From positions 110,541 through 174,540 of the forward strand of contig JAQBOG010000023.1 in assembly GCA_028288165.1 (NCBI GenBank): DNA of 64,000 nt, read 5' to 3'. A program made the translations under genes and the position numbers. Positions 34,415 through 44,218 of this stretch are shown one piece after another. Under the pieces are notes generated by a model, which was given only the letters and a program-made list of their open reading frames with translations, did no database searches and was not told the origin of the DNA. Numbering within the stretch: position 1 is the first letter of the stretch; the number at the start of each line of letters is the position of its first letter. Source of the stretch: Sphingobacteriales bacterium (lineage in GTDB: Bacteria; Bacteroidota; Bacteroidia; Sphingobacteriales; Sphingobacteriaceae).

Positions 34415-35853
34415 TTTCGTAGGATTAGCGTTTTGAAATCAGTAAATGCCGGGCTTTTTGTAATCTGACTTAAGCACAGATAAACGAGCAGATAGGAGGA
34501 GCTTTCTAGCATAATCACCTGGATATCGTTCATGTGTTTTATATAAGGGATTGAGGAATTGATAATTAGAAATAGGAGTGCAAGTAGCAATGAAAGGGAA
34601 AGTGATGGTAAAATATCTTCAATTTGTTCCTTAATAGGATAGTTTATCATTTCGCCACTGTAGTATGCATTGATGAAATACGAGATGATAGAATTTGCCA
34701 ATTGGAAGTATAATAAGGCGTATAAACCGAAAGATATGGTAAGTGTTATGCCGATTGCGGTGAAAACTTTCTTAACTATTTCAAGTTTTAAAAACAGATC
34801 ACTGCGGCCTTTAACCTTTAAAATGTTTAAGTTAAATGAGTGTAACGGATACGTGATTCCTGCAATCAAGAGTATTTTTAAATACGGAACACTGGGTAGC
34901 CATTTGTCTGTAAATAGAAATCTGATTATGGGTTCTGCTAACACAAACAGCACAAGTAAACAGGGTGTTAACCAAAACACCATTTGTGTCATAAGCTTTT
35001 TATAAGCTTCCTTTAATTTGATATTGTCATTTTGGATCTCTGAAAAGAACGGATAGGATACTTTGTTTAATGCCTCAGCAATGTTTTGAACAGGTAATTG
35101 CCGCAAGGAATAAGCTCTTAGATAAAATCCCAGTTGAACTGTAGAAAAATATCTACCTATTATTATACTATAAATGTTTTGAAATACCGTTTCAAGTAAT
35201 CCCGATAAGGTTATTTTGTATCCAAACAAAAAATGAAACTTGAATCTTTCTTTATTGAAAACTAACGCAGGGCGCCATTCCATTCTCAACCAATGCTGTA
35301 CAGCAAAAAAGAATGATTGAACGATATTCATCCAAACCAAACTCCAAATCCCAAAACCGATGTAGGCCATATAAATCCCGGTTAAACTGCCAGCAATAAG
35401 TGAAGGGATTTGTATGGTGCTCTGAAGTTTAAAGTCCATAGCTTTTGTTAGTATAGCGGTATGTACAGCAACAAATGATCTGATTACGAGCGAGATACTA
35501 AAGATGCGTATAACCGAGGTAAGAGATTCTGTTTTTAAGAATAGAGCGATGAAGGGAGCTAAAGCAAATAACAATGTGTAAAGAATGAAAGCTACGCCTA
35601 TGTTAATTATGAATATAGTAGAGTAGTCATCTTCGTCAGGTTCTTGAGTTCTTATTAATGAGGATGTTAAGCCAGTTTCTGTAAGAGTGGTTCCGATGGC
35701 AATAAGCAACGTGAGCATGCCCATTACTCCAAAATCTGCCGGAGATAAAATTCTTGCCAGCACAATGGAAACAAGGAATGTGATTATTTGTAAACTAAAT
35801 TGTTGTGCAAAATTCCAGATAAAGCCTTTAATAGTTTTTTGTTTCAAGCTCAT
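34411..35853 (-). CDS. Second flippase, WzxC-type lipopolysaccharide/polysaccharide transporter
   Basis: A 480-residue MOP-superfamily protein with about 12-14 helices. The N-terminus (GFIWNFAQQFSLQIITFLVS, VLARILSPADFGVMGML) is typical of WzxC/AmsL/TuaB flippases, a branch distinct from the RfbX-like flippase at 19752-21077. RAYSLRQLPVQNI is also characteristic. It is coupled to the aminotransferase gene by a 4-nt overlap. Two flippases in one cluster suggest two export units or an older and newer module side by side. Confidence 0.92.
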   Translation of the reverse strand: MSLKQKTIKGFIWNFAQQFSLQIITFLVSIVLARILSPADFGVMGMLTLLIAIGTTLTETGLTSSLIRTQEPDEDDYSTIFIINIGVAFILYTLLFALAPFIALFLKTESLTSVIRIFSISLVIRSFVAVHTAILTKAMDFKLQSTIQIPSLIAGSLTGIYMAYIGFGIWSLVWMNIVQSFFFAVQHWLRMEWRPALVFNKERFKFHFLFGYKITLSGLLETVFQNIYSIIIGRYFSTVQLGFYLRAYSLRQLPVQNIAEALNKVSYPFFSEIQNDNIKLKEAYKKLMTQMVFWLTPCLLVLFVLAEPIIRFLFTDKWLPSVPYLKILLIAGITYPLHSFNLNILKVKGRSDLFLKLEIVKKVFTAIGITLTISFGLYALLYFQLANSIISYFINAYYSGEMINYPIKEQIEDILPSLSLSLLLALLFLIINSSIPYIKHMNDIQVIMLESSSYLLVYLCLSQITKSPAFTDFKTLILRK

Positions 35854-35896
35854 AATCAGGAGGTTTTATTATATATCGTTGTTTCTTTTATCATAC

Positions 35897-36937
35897 TTAA
35901 GCAAATCGGTATAGCGGAAATAGTTGTGACTGAATAGGCTGGGATTGACTTTTTTCCTCTACCAGCATGTTATAAGTAGAAATGTCTACCACGTATCGCC
36001 AGGTTATGAACTCGAAACTCGTATCCGAAAAACATGATTTAAATTGATACAAGGAATCTTCCCGGCCACCAACGCCACTTCCTAAATGCAGAAATTTCAT
36101 ACCCCGTGCTTTACCGATTGCTACTGCTTCATCAAATAATAATTTCATGGGTGATTCTTGTAAAAACCTGTTATCGGTTGCTGCAAGATGAATTTGCATG
36201 ATGTTTTTACTATACGTTACTAATATCCCTGAGGTAACATCATTATCATAAGAACACAGTATGATCTCACTTTCGAAGTTTTCAAATTTTAAAAACTTGG
36301 AAAAATAGGTTTCGTCGAAAAAATAAAATGCAGAAGCTTGGACCTTCTGCATAGAATCGTTATAGATTCGGGCAAAAACACTTATTTCAAACTTGCTTTC
36401 GGCTCTGTGAAGTCTAAACCCTTTACACCTTAATTGATTTACTTTTTGCCTGACAGATCGTTTGTACTTTAGCCTAATTTCTTCTAATGAAGGTTTCAGG
36501 TCAATGGCGATGGTTTTCCCATTAAAATGTAAGCCGCCAAGTTCTTTTAGTAAGAGTGCTTGATTGATAAGAGGATGAAAACGTGAAAAAACAGTTACAA
36601 TCATTTCTTTTTTTAGGTAGTTTGTAAAAGCTTGATTGAAAGCGCTAATCATATTTTCATCCATCATATCAAAGGGCAGGGTAGATATAGGGCCTGTGTA
36701 TCCGTAGGCCGATGTGCAATCGTAATATGGGGAGCCTTCAATACTTCTTTTAATTAATGGAAAGGCAATGAAATCCTCGCCATGCAAAAAAACTATCAAA
36801 ACAGGCTTGCCATTTTTTTCAAGGGAATGATAGTCCCACGTGTGATAAAAGTCATATTCATTAGCTCTTTGGATATAATAGTTCCAAGAGTTTTTCTCTT
36901 TAATTGATATAATTTCGGTGGTAATATCTTTTTCCAT
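35897..36937 (-). CDS. FemAB-like / GNAT-fold acyltransferase
   Basis: A 346-residue soluble protein with two GNAT-like halves, as in the FemAB/Acetyltransf_6 group. YDFYHTWDYHSLEKNGKPVL lies near the start; YKRSVRQKVNQLRCKG and the second-half segment MQIHLAATDNRFLQESPMKL, followed by FLHLGSGVGGREDSLYQFK, are characteristic. Members transfer aminoacyl groups from tRNA or acyl groups from CoA; several occur in capsule and exosortase-linked clusters. Here it may acylate an amino sugar made by the neighbouring aminotransferase. Substrate unknown. It starts 3 nt after the GNAT gene. Confidence 0.8.
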   Translation of the reverse strand: MEKDITTEIISIKEKNSWNYYIQRANEYDFYHTWDYHSLEKNGKPVLIVFLHGEDFIAFPLIKRSIEGSPYYDCTSAYGYTGPISTLPFDMMDENMISAFNQAFTNYLKKEMIVTVFSRFHPLINQALLLKELGGLHFNGKTIAIDLKPSLEEIRLKYKRSVRQKVNQLRCKGFRLHRAESKFEISVFARIYNDSMQKVQASAFYFFDETYFSKFLKFENFESEIILCSYDNDVTSGILVTYSKNIMQIHLAATDNRFLQESPMKLLFDEAVAIGKARGMKFLHLGSGVGGREDSLYQFKSCFSDTSFEFITWRYVVDISTYNMLVEEKSQSQPIQSQLFPLYRFA

Positions 36938-36940
36938 AGC

Positions 36941-37801
36941 TCAATTGTTAATCATGCTTAAATGATCGTGTATGAACTTCAAGTCAGATAGTTCAATTCT
37001 TAGGAGATAGGATCTATCTATTAATGGAATATTAATCATCGTATCCGAGATGATACAGCCCAATTCAATGTCTTGACCATTAAAAACCCGAGGTATTTTA
37101 TGGAGATAAACAAAATGAAAATTCCCTTTAATAATTAGTTTTTTACCGTTTATTAAATATCCAACAGGTAAGTTGTTTAAGTACAATTGAGTAAAACCAA
37201 ATTGGTCGGTAATGAATTTGAAGTTTTCTAATTCAATATTCGAAGTTTTCGCATCATTAAGTTGTACTTCTTTTAAATCATACCAATACTCAATATTCAT
37301 GATTTTCATTCCCAAACGGAGATACCACTTTAAGACCGTATTAGAAACAAAGGCGTTTAGTTCCAGCGTTTTAATATAAGGCGCTGATGTATGTGAAGCT
37401 ATAATTCCATAAGTAAGTAGCCTTGATCCAAACTTATTATTTTGGTAATTTTCCTTTACAATCAAATTAACTAAGTACAAGGTATTCGCAACTATTTTAA
37501 ATTGTGCAAAACCAATCAGTACTTTTTGGACGCTTATATAATATATAAAATGATCTGTTCGCGTCAAATTGGAAGTCAGAAAGGCTTTAAAGCTTTTGTC
37601 ATTATATATGAAGTATTGGGAGATACTTGGGGTGTAGGTGTTTTTTAGCATTTCACATACTTCATCTATATAATATTCATCTGTACTTGCTAATTTTTGT
37701 ATGGAATAATTCATCATCAGGGTAATTATTCGTTTAACTTGGACACTCAGATCTCCTCTGCTAGTGGTTATATCCAACAAATTGGAATGCAATTTTCGCA
37801 A
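36941..37801 (-). CDS. GNAT-family N-acetyltransferase-like protein
   Basis: A 286-residue protein. Residues about 30-170 look like a GNAT domain: YYIDEVCEMLKNTY, a beta4 strand YLVNLIVKENYQNN, and an acetyl-CoA loop region KFGSRLLTYGI. The C-terminal 110 residues are beta-rich and not recognised. The first 29 residues add no clear structure, and ATGs at 37717 and 37714 would start directly at the domain, so the true start is uncertain. It is the first gene of the minus-strand cluster and probably N-acetylates a sugar or partner. Confidence 0.7.
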   Translation of the reverse strand: MRKLHSNLLDITTSRGDLSVQVKRIITLMMNYSIQKLASTDEYYIDEVCEMLKNTYTPSISQYFIYNDKSFKAFLTSNLTRTDHFIYYISVQKVLIGFAQFKIVANTLYLVNLIVKENYQNNKFGSRLLTYGIIASHTSAPYIKTLELNAFVSNTVLKWYLRLGMKIMNIEYWYDLKEVQLNDAKTSNIELENFKFITDQFGFTQLYLNNLPVGYLINGKKLIIKGNFHFVYLHKIPRVFNGQDIELGCIISDTMINIPLIDRSYLLRIELSDLKFIHDHLSMINN

Positions 37802-38205
37802 CTATTCTGTGTTTTATATATAAGAAAACACAAAAAAGGTCGTAAATGTTTTGTATTTATCATTAAATAGTTAAATTCATTGAAAATATCCAACTTTCCT
37901 TGAAAAATATTACTCAAATCATAAAATTCATTGGGTTAAATTGACTTATGTCTTTATAATTTTGGCTTAATTTGAATAATCTGCTTTTTTTATTTATAAA
38001 AATGAATGCTTTTTGGTTTATTTTCCAAGTAGATATGTCATTTTTCAACTTCTTCTTGACCTGTTATGTGGGCTAGTAACAGTTTTGCCTGAGGTTGAAA
38101 TAGATTTTTAGGATTTCTTTTATCTTACTACTTTTGCGGAATCAGAATCGCGTTGTTAGCGATATTTTTTATCAGTCTTTTTACAACATATAAATCATTT
38201 TGTAT
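37802..38205. other. Divergent regulatory region between the polysaccharide cluster and thrS
   Basis: About 400 nt, AT-rich, separating the first cluster gene from thrS. It contains the thrS promoter candidate and must contain a promoter for the cluster, though no clear minus-strand TTTG/TAnnTTTG pair was found. A small stem TGTGTTTT/AAAACACA lies at about 37809-37833. No coding sequence was seen. Confidence 0.5.
38105..38136 (+). promoter_or_regulatory. Candidate promoter of the thrS-infC-rpmI-rplT operon
   Basis: TACTTTTG (38129-38136) is a perfect TAnnTTTG box, with a T-rich TTTTTA at about -33 (38105-38110). Transcription would begin near 38142, leaving a leader of about 64 nt. Confidence 0.5.
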
Positions 38206-40131
38206 ATGATTAACATTACTCTTCCTGATGGTTCAGTGCGCCCATACGAATCAGGGATTACTGCCCATCAAATTGCACTTTCAATTTCCGAAGGTTTGGC
38301 TAGAAATGTTTTAGCTGCAGAAGTAGACGGACAAGTTTGGGATAGCAGCCGCCCTATTGAAAATGATGCGAAAGTAAAACTGCTAACATGGAATGATAAT
38401 GAAGGCAAATCTACCTTCTGGCATTCATCCGCACACTTAATGGCAGAGGCTTTAGAAGAACTCTATCCAGGCACAAAATTCGGTATTGGCCCGGCAATCG
38501 AAACAGGTTTTTATTATGACGTTGATTTTGGAGATAGAGAGTTTTCATCTGTAGATTTCAAACAAATTGAAGATAAAGTAATAGAACTGGCCAAAAGGAA
38601 GTCTGAATATACTCGTAAGCCTATTTCAAAAGCTGAAGCGGAACAATACTTTACAGAAAAAGGGGATGAATATAAGCTAGATTTAATTAAAGATCTACAA
38701 GACGGCACCATCACTTTATATACCCAGGGAAAATTCACTGACCTTTGTCGTGGACCTCACATTCCGAATACTGGTTTTATCAAAGCAGTTAAGCTAATGA
38801 ATGTTGCCGGCGCTTATTGGCGTGGTGATGAAACCAGAAAGCAACTTACTAGGATATATGGGGTAACCTTCACCAAGCAAAGTGAGTTGACAGAGTATCT
38901 TCATATGATTGAAGAGGCTAAGAAACGTGATCATCGCAAATTAGGTAAAGAGTTAGAACTGTTCACTTTCTCCGAAAAAGTGGGCATGGGTTTACCTTTA
39001 TGGCTTCCTAAAGGTACCGCACTCCGCGAAAAACTTGTTAGTTTCCTGCAAAAAGCTCAGGCGAAAGCAGGTTATGAGCAAGTAATTACTCCACATATCG
39101 GTCATAAAAACCTATATATCACGTCAGGTCATTATGAAAAATACGGTGCAGATTCTTTTCAGCCAATAAAAACTCCCCAAGAAGGAGAGGAGTTCTTTTT
39201 GAAACCAATGAACTGTCCGCATCATTGCGAAATCTATAAAACAAAGCCTCGATCTTATAAAGATTTGCCTGTTCGTTATGCCGAGTTCGGTACAGTTTAC
39301 AGATATGAACAAAGTGGTGAACTGCACGGTTTAACCCGCGTGCGTGGTTTTACACAAGATGATGCTCACTTGTTTTGCAGACCTGATCAGGTTAAAGAGG
39401 AATTCAAAAAAGTAATTGATCTGGTATTATATGTATTCAAAGCATTGGGTTTTGAGCATTATACTGCACAGATATCTTTAAGAGATCCGGAAAACAAAAC
39501 AAAATACATTGGCACTGACGAAAATTGGGCATTAGCTGAGTCAGCAATTATTGAAGCTGCAGCCGAAAAAGGATTACAAACTGTTGTAGAACTAGGTGAA
39601 GCGGCGTTCTACGGTCCGAAGCTCGACTTTATGGTTAAAGATGCATTGGGTAGAAAATGGCAATTAGGTACCATTCAGGTAGATTATAACTTACCAGAAC
39701 GGTTCGAGTTAGAATACACCGGCAGCGACAATTTAAAACACCGCCCCGTAATGATTCACAGAGCACCTTTTGGTTCTTTGGAGCGTTTTGTTGCTGTATT
39801 AATAGAGCATTGCGCAGGTGAATTTCCATTATGGCTAACTCCTGAACAATTTATAGTTCTTCCTATTTCGGAGAAATATGAGGATTATGCGAAAAAAGTT
39901 TTAGAATCACTTAATAATTCCGATATTCGCGGGCTGATTGACATTCGTGATGAAAAGATCGGACGCAAAATACGTGATGCGGAAGTTAAAAAGATTCCTT
40001 ACATGTTAATAATCGGTGAAAAGGAAATGAATGAAGGCGTAGTTTCTGTGAGGAAACACGGCGAAGGCGATTTGGGAAGCATGACTCAGGAAAAGTTTAG
40101 AATACAATTAGTTAAAGAGATAACAATTTAA
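38206..40131 (+). CDS. thrS: Threonyl-tRNA synthetase
   Basis: A 641-residue class II synthetase that charges tRNA-Thr. Domains in order: TGS (residues 1 to about 62, starting [17 protein letters not shown]), the SAD editing domain with [11 protein letters not shown], the catalytic core with motif 2 [15 protein letters not shown] and motif 3 [11 protein letters not shown], and the C-terminal anticodon-binding domain. The ATG at 38206 is preferred over an in-frame TTG two codons upstream because the TGS domain begins there. It is the first gene of the thrS-infC-rpmI-rplT operon. Confidence 0.98.
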   Translation: MINITLPDGSVRPYESGITAHQIALSISEGLARNVLAAEVDGQVWDSSRPIENDAKVKLLTWNDNEGKSTFWHSSAHLMAEALEELYPGTKFGIGPAIETGFYYDVDFGDREFSSVDFKQIEDKVIELAKRKSEYTRKPISKAEAEQYFTEKGDEYKLDLIKDLQDGTITLYTQGKFTDLCRGPHIPNTGFIKAVKLMNVAGAYWRGDETRKQLTRIYGVTFTKQSELTEYLHMIEEAKKRDHRKLGKELELFTFSEKVGMGLPLWLPKGTALREKLVSFLQKAQAKAGYEQVITPHIGHKNLYITSGHYEKYGADSFQPIKTPQEGEEFFLKPMNCPHHCEIYKTKPRSYKDLPVRYAEFGTVYRYEQSGELHGLTRVRGFTQDDAHLFCRPDQVKEEFKKVIDLVLYVFKALGFEHYTAQISLRDPENKTKYIGTDENWALAESAIIEAAAEKGLQTVVELGEAAFYGPKLDFMVKDALGRKWQLGTIQVDYNLPERFELEYTGSDNLKHRPVMIHRAPFGSLERFVAVLIEHCAGEFPLWLTPEQFIVLPISEKYEDYAKKVLESLNNSDIRGLIDIRDEKIGRKIRDAEVKKIPYMLIIGEKEMNEGVVSVRKHGEGDLGSMTQEKFRIQLVKEITI

Positions 40132-40143
40132 GTAAATAGAAAT

Positions 40144-40713
40144 TTGGCATTAGGTAAACCAGGCTTTAACAGGGGCCCTCGTCCTCCGTTTAAAAAGAAA
40201 GAAGCAGAACACAAAATCAATCAGTTTATTAGAGCCGCAGAAGTTCGTATAACTGGCGATAATGTGGAGACAGGCATTTATTCTATCAAGGATGCGTTGG
40301 CAAAAGCTGAAGAGCAAGAGCTTGATTTGGTTGAAATATCTCCAAACGCAGTTCCGCCAGTATGTAAAATTGTTGATTACAACAAGTTTATATATGAGCA
40401 GAAGAAAAAAATGAAAGAAATTAAGGCCAATGCAAAACAAACGGTTATTAAAGAAATCCGTTTTGGCCCTAATACTAATGATCACGATTTTCAGTTCAAA
40501 CTTAAACATGCAATCAGCTTCTTAGAAGCTGGTGAAAAAGTTAGAGCATATGTACACTTTAAGGGTCGTGCAATTGTATATAAGGAACAAGGAGAGATTT
40601 TATTGTTAAAGTTTGCTCAGGCTTTGGAAGAAGTGGGTAAAGTAGAACAGTTACCTAAATTAGAAGGTAAGAGAATGTTCTTAACAGTTGCTCCTAAAGG
40701 ATCGAAAAAGTAG
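40144..40713 (+). CDS. infC: Translation initiation factor IF-3
   Basis: A 189-residue IF-3. The N-domain ([18 protein letters not shown]) and C-domain ([32 protein letters not shown]) are both complete. The start is TTG at 40144, 12 nt after the thrS stop and in the same frame. No ATG lies before the conserved N-domain. A non-AUG start is a known hallmark of infC (AUU in E. coli), where IF-3 represses its own translation; autoregulation here is inferred. A composite repeat separates it from rpmI. Confidence 0.97.
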   Translation: MALGKPGFNRGPRPPFKKKEAEHKINQFIRAAEVRITGDNVETGIYSIKDALAKAEEQELDLVEISPNAVPPVCKIVDYNKFIYEQKKKMKEIKANAKQTVIKEIRFGPNTNDHDFQFKLKHAISFLEAGEKVRAYVHFKGRAIVYKEQGEILLLKFAQALEEVGKVEQLPKLEGKRMFLTVAPKGSKK

Positions 40714-40784
40714 AAAGTTTAAAGTGAAAAGTTTAAAGTCACTCGCCTTCATTGGCTGACTGCTCAAAGCTGATTGCTGAAAGC
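40714..40784. repeat. Composite short repeat inside the infC-rpmI gap
   Basis: Two AAAGTTTAAAGT units (40714-40739) begin immediately after the infC stop. GCTGACTGCT and GCTGATTGCTGAAAGC units follow at 40755-40784. The layout is the same as in the element at 23531-23624. It is an intra-operon insertion in an otherwise compact ribosomal operon. Confidence 0.7.
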
Positions 40785-40830
40785 TAAAAAAATCTTATAT
40801 AATCATCAAATAGTAAATTTAAAGTAAGTT

Positions 40831-41031
40831 ATGCCAAAAATGAAAACCAATTCCAGTGCAAAAAAGCGCTTCAAGCTTACTGGAACCGGTAAAATCGCAA
40901 GAAAAAACGCCTTCAAAAGCCACATCTTAACCAAGATGAGTACTAAACGTAAGCGTAACTTAAGTCACACTAGCTTAGTATCAGAAGCTGACTTAGGAAA
41001 TGTTAAACGTATGCTTTGCATCGGTAAGTAA
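40831..41031 (+). CDS. rpmI: 50S ribosomal protein L35
   Basis: 66 residues, the usual length. The L35 signature [20 protein letters not shown] and the basic [12 protein letters not shown] segment are present. It lies between infC and rplT, as in almost all bacteria. The upstream gap of 117 nt is longer than usual because of the composite repeat. Confidence 0.98.
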   Translation: MPKMKTNSSAKKRFKLTGTGKIARKNAFKSHILTKMSTKRKRNLSHTSLVSEADLGNVKRMLCIGK

Positions 41032-41106
41032 TTAAAAATTTTATTTTAACCAGGAATCCGGTATTAAGTTTCCAAAAGGAGCGCCGTTTACCAAAACAAA
41101 CACAAC

Positions 41107-41451
41107 ATGCCACGTTCGGTTAACGCAGTAGCGTCAAGAAGAAGAAGAAAAAAGGTCTTAGATTTAGCCAAAGGTTATTACGGATCAAGAAGCAAGGTTT
41201 TTACCGTTGCTAAAAACACAGTCGAAAAAGGTTTGCAATATGCTTACCGTGACCGTAAAAATAAAAAGAGAGAATTCAGAGGTTTATGGATCCAACGTAT
41301 TAACGCTGGAGCTCGTCAACACGGTATTTCATATTCACAATTAATGGGTAAACTAAACCAAAAAGAAATTGGTTTAAACCGTAAAGTGTTAGCTGATTTA
41401 GCGATGAATAACCCAGATGCTTTCAAAGCAATCGTTGATGCAGTAAAATAA
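41107..41451 (+). CDS. rplT: 50S ribosomal protein L20
   Basis: 114 residues, the usual length. The basic N-terminal helix ([18 protein letters not shown]) and the [13 protein letters not shown] segment [15 protein letters not shown] are typical. L20 binds 23S rRNA early in assembly and represses the operon in many bacteria. It is the last gene of the operon and is followed by a strong terminator. Confidence 0.98.
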   Translation: MPRSVNAVASRRRRKKVLDLAKGYYGSRSKVFTVAKNTVEKGLQYAYRDRKNKKREFRGLWIQRINAGARQHGISYSQLMGKLNQKEIGLNRKVLADLAMNNPDAFKAIVDAVK

Positions 41452-41469
41452 ATCGTCAAAACATATTTT

Positions 41470-41502
41470 AAAAAAGGAAGCTATTTGGCTTCCTTTTTTT
41501 TT
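41470..41502 (+). terminator. Terminator of the thrS-rplT operon
   Basis: AAAAAAGGAAGC (41470-41481) pairs with GCTTCCTTTTTT (41488-41499) across TATTTG, followed by more T residues. Confidence 0.93.
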
Positions 41503-41800
41503 GTGTGATAATTTTAACAATTGGATAACCTTATAACAATTCAGATTTAATATTGAATGGGTAGATTGAGTTATTAAATTAACCGACTATGAAATTCAAG
41601 ATTCCTTATTATTCCGTATTTACAATATTCAAAGAATGGCTTTTTAGGCGAAGTATGAAATCGATTTTCCTTCACTAATTGCAAGTCTCACTAATTCCTT
41701 CTTTCAAATACTAGTCTTAACCATTACATTTGAGTATGGTAAAATGGCTATTGCCCATCTTTTCGGATATCCTCGATTCCTTATATAGTAGACTTTATTA
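41503..41800. other. Intergenic region with a doubtful 29-codon ORF
   Basis: About 300 nt. An ATG at 41589 opens 29 codons (MKFKIPYYSVFTIFKEWLF...) ending at 41678. It is basic and hydrophobic, and nothing else supports it. A promoter candidate for the next gene follows. Confidence 0.4.
41725..41732 (+). promoter_or_regulatory. Candidate promoter -7 box of the MurG-like glycosyltransferase gene
   Basis: TACATTTG matches TAnnTTTG exactly. CTTTC lies 19 nt upstream as a weak -33 element. The start codon is about 70 nt downstream. Confidence 0.4.
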
Positions 41801-42802
41801 ATGAAAATTTTATATGCAATTCAAGGCACTGGGAATGGACATTTGAGTAGAGCTATGGATATCATTCCATGCCTGAAGAAACATGGAGAAGTAGATATAC
41901 TCATTAGCGGAATTCAGGGTGATCTGATATTACCATTTCCTGTCAAATATCAATTTCGGGGACTGAGCTTTATTTTTGGAAAGTCCGGGGGAGTTGATCT
42001 TTGGAAAACTTTTTTTAAGTCCCAAATAAGAAAATTAGTAAAGGAGATCAATAATCTTGAAGTAGAGAAGTATAATTTAATTATAAACGATTTTGAACCG
42101 GTTTCATCCTGGGCCTGTTATTTAAAGAACATTCCCTGTGTGGGGTTAAGCCATCAGGCTGCTGTATTATCAGAGAACGCTCCCAAGCCAGACGAAATGG
42201 ACATGATCGGCAAGTTGATTTTGAAAAATTATGCCCCAATTACTGAAACCTATGGCTTTCATTTCAGATCATATGATCACAATAGTTTCACGCCAGTTAT
42301 ACGCAAACAAGTACGCAATATGGTAGTCACAAATGAAGGTCATTATACAGTGTACTTGCCAGCATATGACGATAAAAGGTTGATCGCCAAATTAATCCAA
42401 TTCAAACATTATCAATGGGATGTGTTTTCCAAGCATAATAAGAAAGTTTCCAAAATTAAAAATATCACCATACAGCCCATTGATAACCAAAAATTCGTTC
42501 AAAGTATGGCGAGCGCAGCGGGCGTGTTATGCGGAGCTGGCTTTGAAACTCCAGCCGAAGCTTTGTTTTTGAAGAAGAAATTGCTTGTTATACCGATGAA
42601 AAATCAGTTTGAGCAACATTTAAACGCTGCTGCATTAAAACAAATGGGTGTTCCAGTAATTAAAAACCTAAAGTCTAAGCATGATCTCGTGCTTTCAACA
42701 TGGTTAGAAAAAGGAAGTGTTTTAGAAGTTGATTTTCCGGATATAACTCAACAAATTATTGATAAAATTGTGTTTGATCATTCTCAAATTAAAAGTCAAT
42801 AA
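41801..42802 (+). CDS. MurG-like glycosyltransferase (MJ1255-type)
   Basis: A 333-residue GT-B protein. The N-terminus MKILYAIQGTGNGHLSRAMD has the GxGxxGH loop of the MurG/GT28 group. The C-terminal half has GVLCGAGFETPAEALFLKKK and QFEQHLNAAAL, matching the sugar-nucleotide site in the MJ1255 family. Substrate is unknown; related proteins glycosylate lipids. The gene is 60 nt upstream of a GH1 beta-glucosidase gene on the same strand, so the two may be co-transcribed. Confidence 0.82.
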   Translation: MKILYAIQGTGNGHLSRAMDIIPCLKKHGEVDILISGIQGDLILPFPVKYQFRGLSFIFGKSGGVDLWKTFFKSQIRKLVKEINNLEVEKYNLIINDFEPVSSWACYLKNIPCVGLSHQAAVLSENAPKPDEMDMIGKLILKNYAPITETYGFHFRSYDHNSFTPVIRKQVRNMVVTNEGHYTVYLPAYDDKRLIAKLIQFKHYQWDVFSKHNKKVSKIKNITIQPIDNQKFVQSMASAAGVLCGAGFETPAEALFLKKKLLVIPMKNQFEQHLNAAALKQMGVPVIKNLKSKHDLVLSTWLEKGSVLEVDFPDITQQIIDKIVFDHSQIKSQ

Positions 42803-42862
42803 TTTATTTGTGACCATCAGAATCATCAATAATAGCAGTTTAAATCAATATCAATCTAGTGA

Positions 42863-44218
42863 ATGGGTAATACAGATAAGGTGAGTTTGGATAAACAGGA
42901 TTTTGGTTCTGACTTTAAATGGGGAGTATCTGTGGCCGCTTATCAAATTGAAGGAGCGCATAATTGTGATGACAAAGGTCTTTCCATTTGGGATGTTTTC
43001 ACCACAGTTAAAGGGAAAATAAGAAACGGGGAACACGCCAATGTTTCATGCGATTTTTTTAACAACTACAAACAAGATATTGATCTTATTAAGAAATTAA
43101 ACATTCCTAATTTCAGGTTTTCGATTTCATGGTCTCGTCTCTTACCGGATGGAAAGGATCGAATTAGCCAGGAGGGAATTAGTTTTTATCATAAAGTGAT
43201 CGACTATTGTCTGGAATCAGGTATAGAACCCTGGGTAACTATTTATCACTGGGACTTACCGCAAGCACTAGAGTTGTTAGGAGGCTGGACAAACCGGGAA
43301 ATTGTAAAATGGTTTAGTGATTTTGTAAGCTTATGTGCAGCTAGTTTCGGTAGCAAAGTGAAACACTGGATGGTCATGAATGAGCCTACAGTTTTCGTTG
43401 GCGCAGGTTATTTTTTAGGGATTCACGCACCTGGAAGGAGGGGGCTCAAAAACTTTTTGCCCGCCATTCATCATACGGTTTTAAGTTTAGCAGCAGGAGG
43501 TAGAGTTCTCAGAACGTTACTGCCTACTGCCAATATTGGAACAACATTCTCTTGTTCACATATAGAACCTCAAACAACGGCGAAAAGAGATAAGCAAGCT
43601 GCGATACGGGTAGATGCCTTAATTAACCGAATGTTTATTGAACCAATTTTAGGTCTTGGCTATCCATTTGACGATCTTCCCGTTCTTAAAAAAATCAAGA
43701 AGTATATAAAGGAAGGTGACAAAGAAGCCATGATCTTTAATTTCGACTTTATTGGTTTACAAAATTATACTCGTGAAATCGTAACTCATTCTTTTCTTAC
43801 CCCTTACGTGTGGGCTAAAATAATCCCTGCTAACAAAAGAAAGGTTCCCACCACGTTAATGAAGTGGGAGGTATATCCAACCTCAATTTATGAGATCATT
43901 AAGAAGTATAACGCGTATCCACAAATAAATAAGATTCTGATTACAGAGAATGGTGCAGCGTTCCAAGACCATGTTTTAGAGAACAACGAAGTAAACGATG
44001 TAGAAAGAACAAACTACCTGAAAGAACACCTAGCCCAGATATTAAAAGCAAAGCAAGATGGGTATAAAGTTGAAGGTTATTTTGTATGGACTCTTACCGA
44101 TAACTTTGAATGGGCAGAAGGTTATTATCCCCGTTTTGGCTTAATTCACGTTGATTTCAACACTCAAACACGAACAATAAAGAATTCAGGTTATTGGTAT
44201 TCTGATTTTTTGAAGTGA
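42863..44218 (+). CDS. GH1 family beta-glucosidase
   Basis: A 451-residue cytoplasmic GH1 enzyme of normal length, without a signal peptide. The N-terminal signature FKWGVSVAAYQIEGA is followed by the acid/base Glu174 in VMNEPTVF and the nucleophile Glu362 in ITENGAA. The C-terminal EGYFVWTLTDNFEWAEGY is typical of the family. It hydrolyses beta-glucosides or beta-galactosides; the sugar cannot be fixed from sequence. The MurG-like transferase upstream hints at glycolipid or glycoside turnover, which is inference only. Confidence 0.93.
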   Translation: MGNTDKVSLDKQDFGSDFKWGVSVAAYQIEGAHNCDDKGLSIWDVFTTVKGKIRNGEHANVSCDFFNNYKQDIDLIKKLNIPNFRFSISWSRLLPDGKDRISQEGISFYHKVIDYCLESGIEPWVTIYHWDLPQALELLGGWTNREIVKWFSDFVSLCAASFGSKVKHWMVMNEPTVFVGAGYFLGIHAPGRRGLKNFLPAIHHTVLSLAAGGRVLRTLLPTANIGTTFSCSHIEPQTTAKRDKQAAIRVDALINRMFIEPILGLGYPFDDLPVLKKIKKYIKEGDKEAMIFNFDFIGLQNYTREIVTHSFLTPYVWAKIIPANKRKVPTTLMKWEVYPTSIYEIIKKYNAYPQINKILITENGAAFQDHVLENNEVNDVERTNYLKEHLAQILKAKQDGYKVEGYFVWTLTDNFEWAEGYYPRFGLIHVDFNTQTRTIKNSGYWYSDFLK

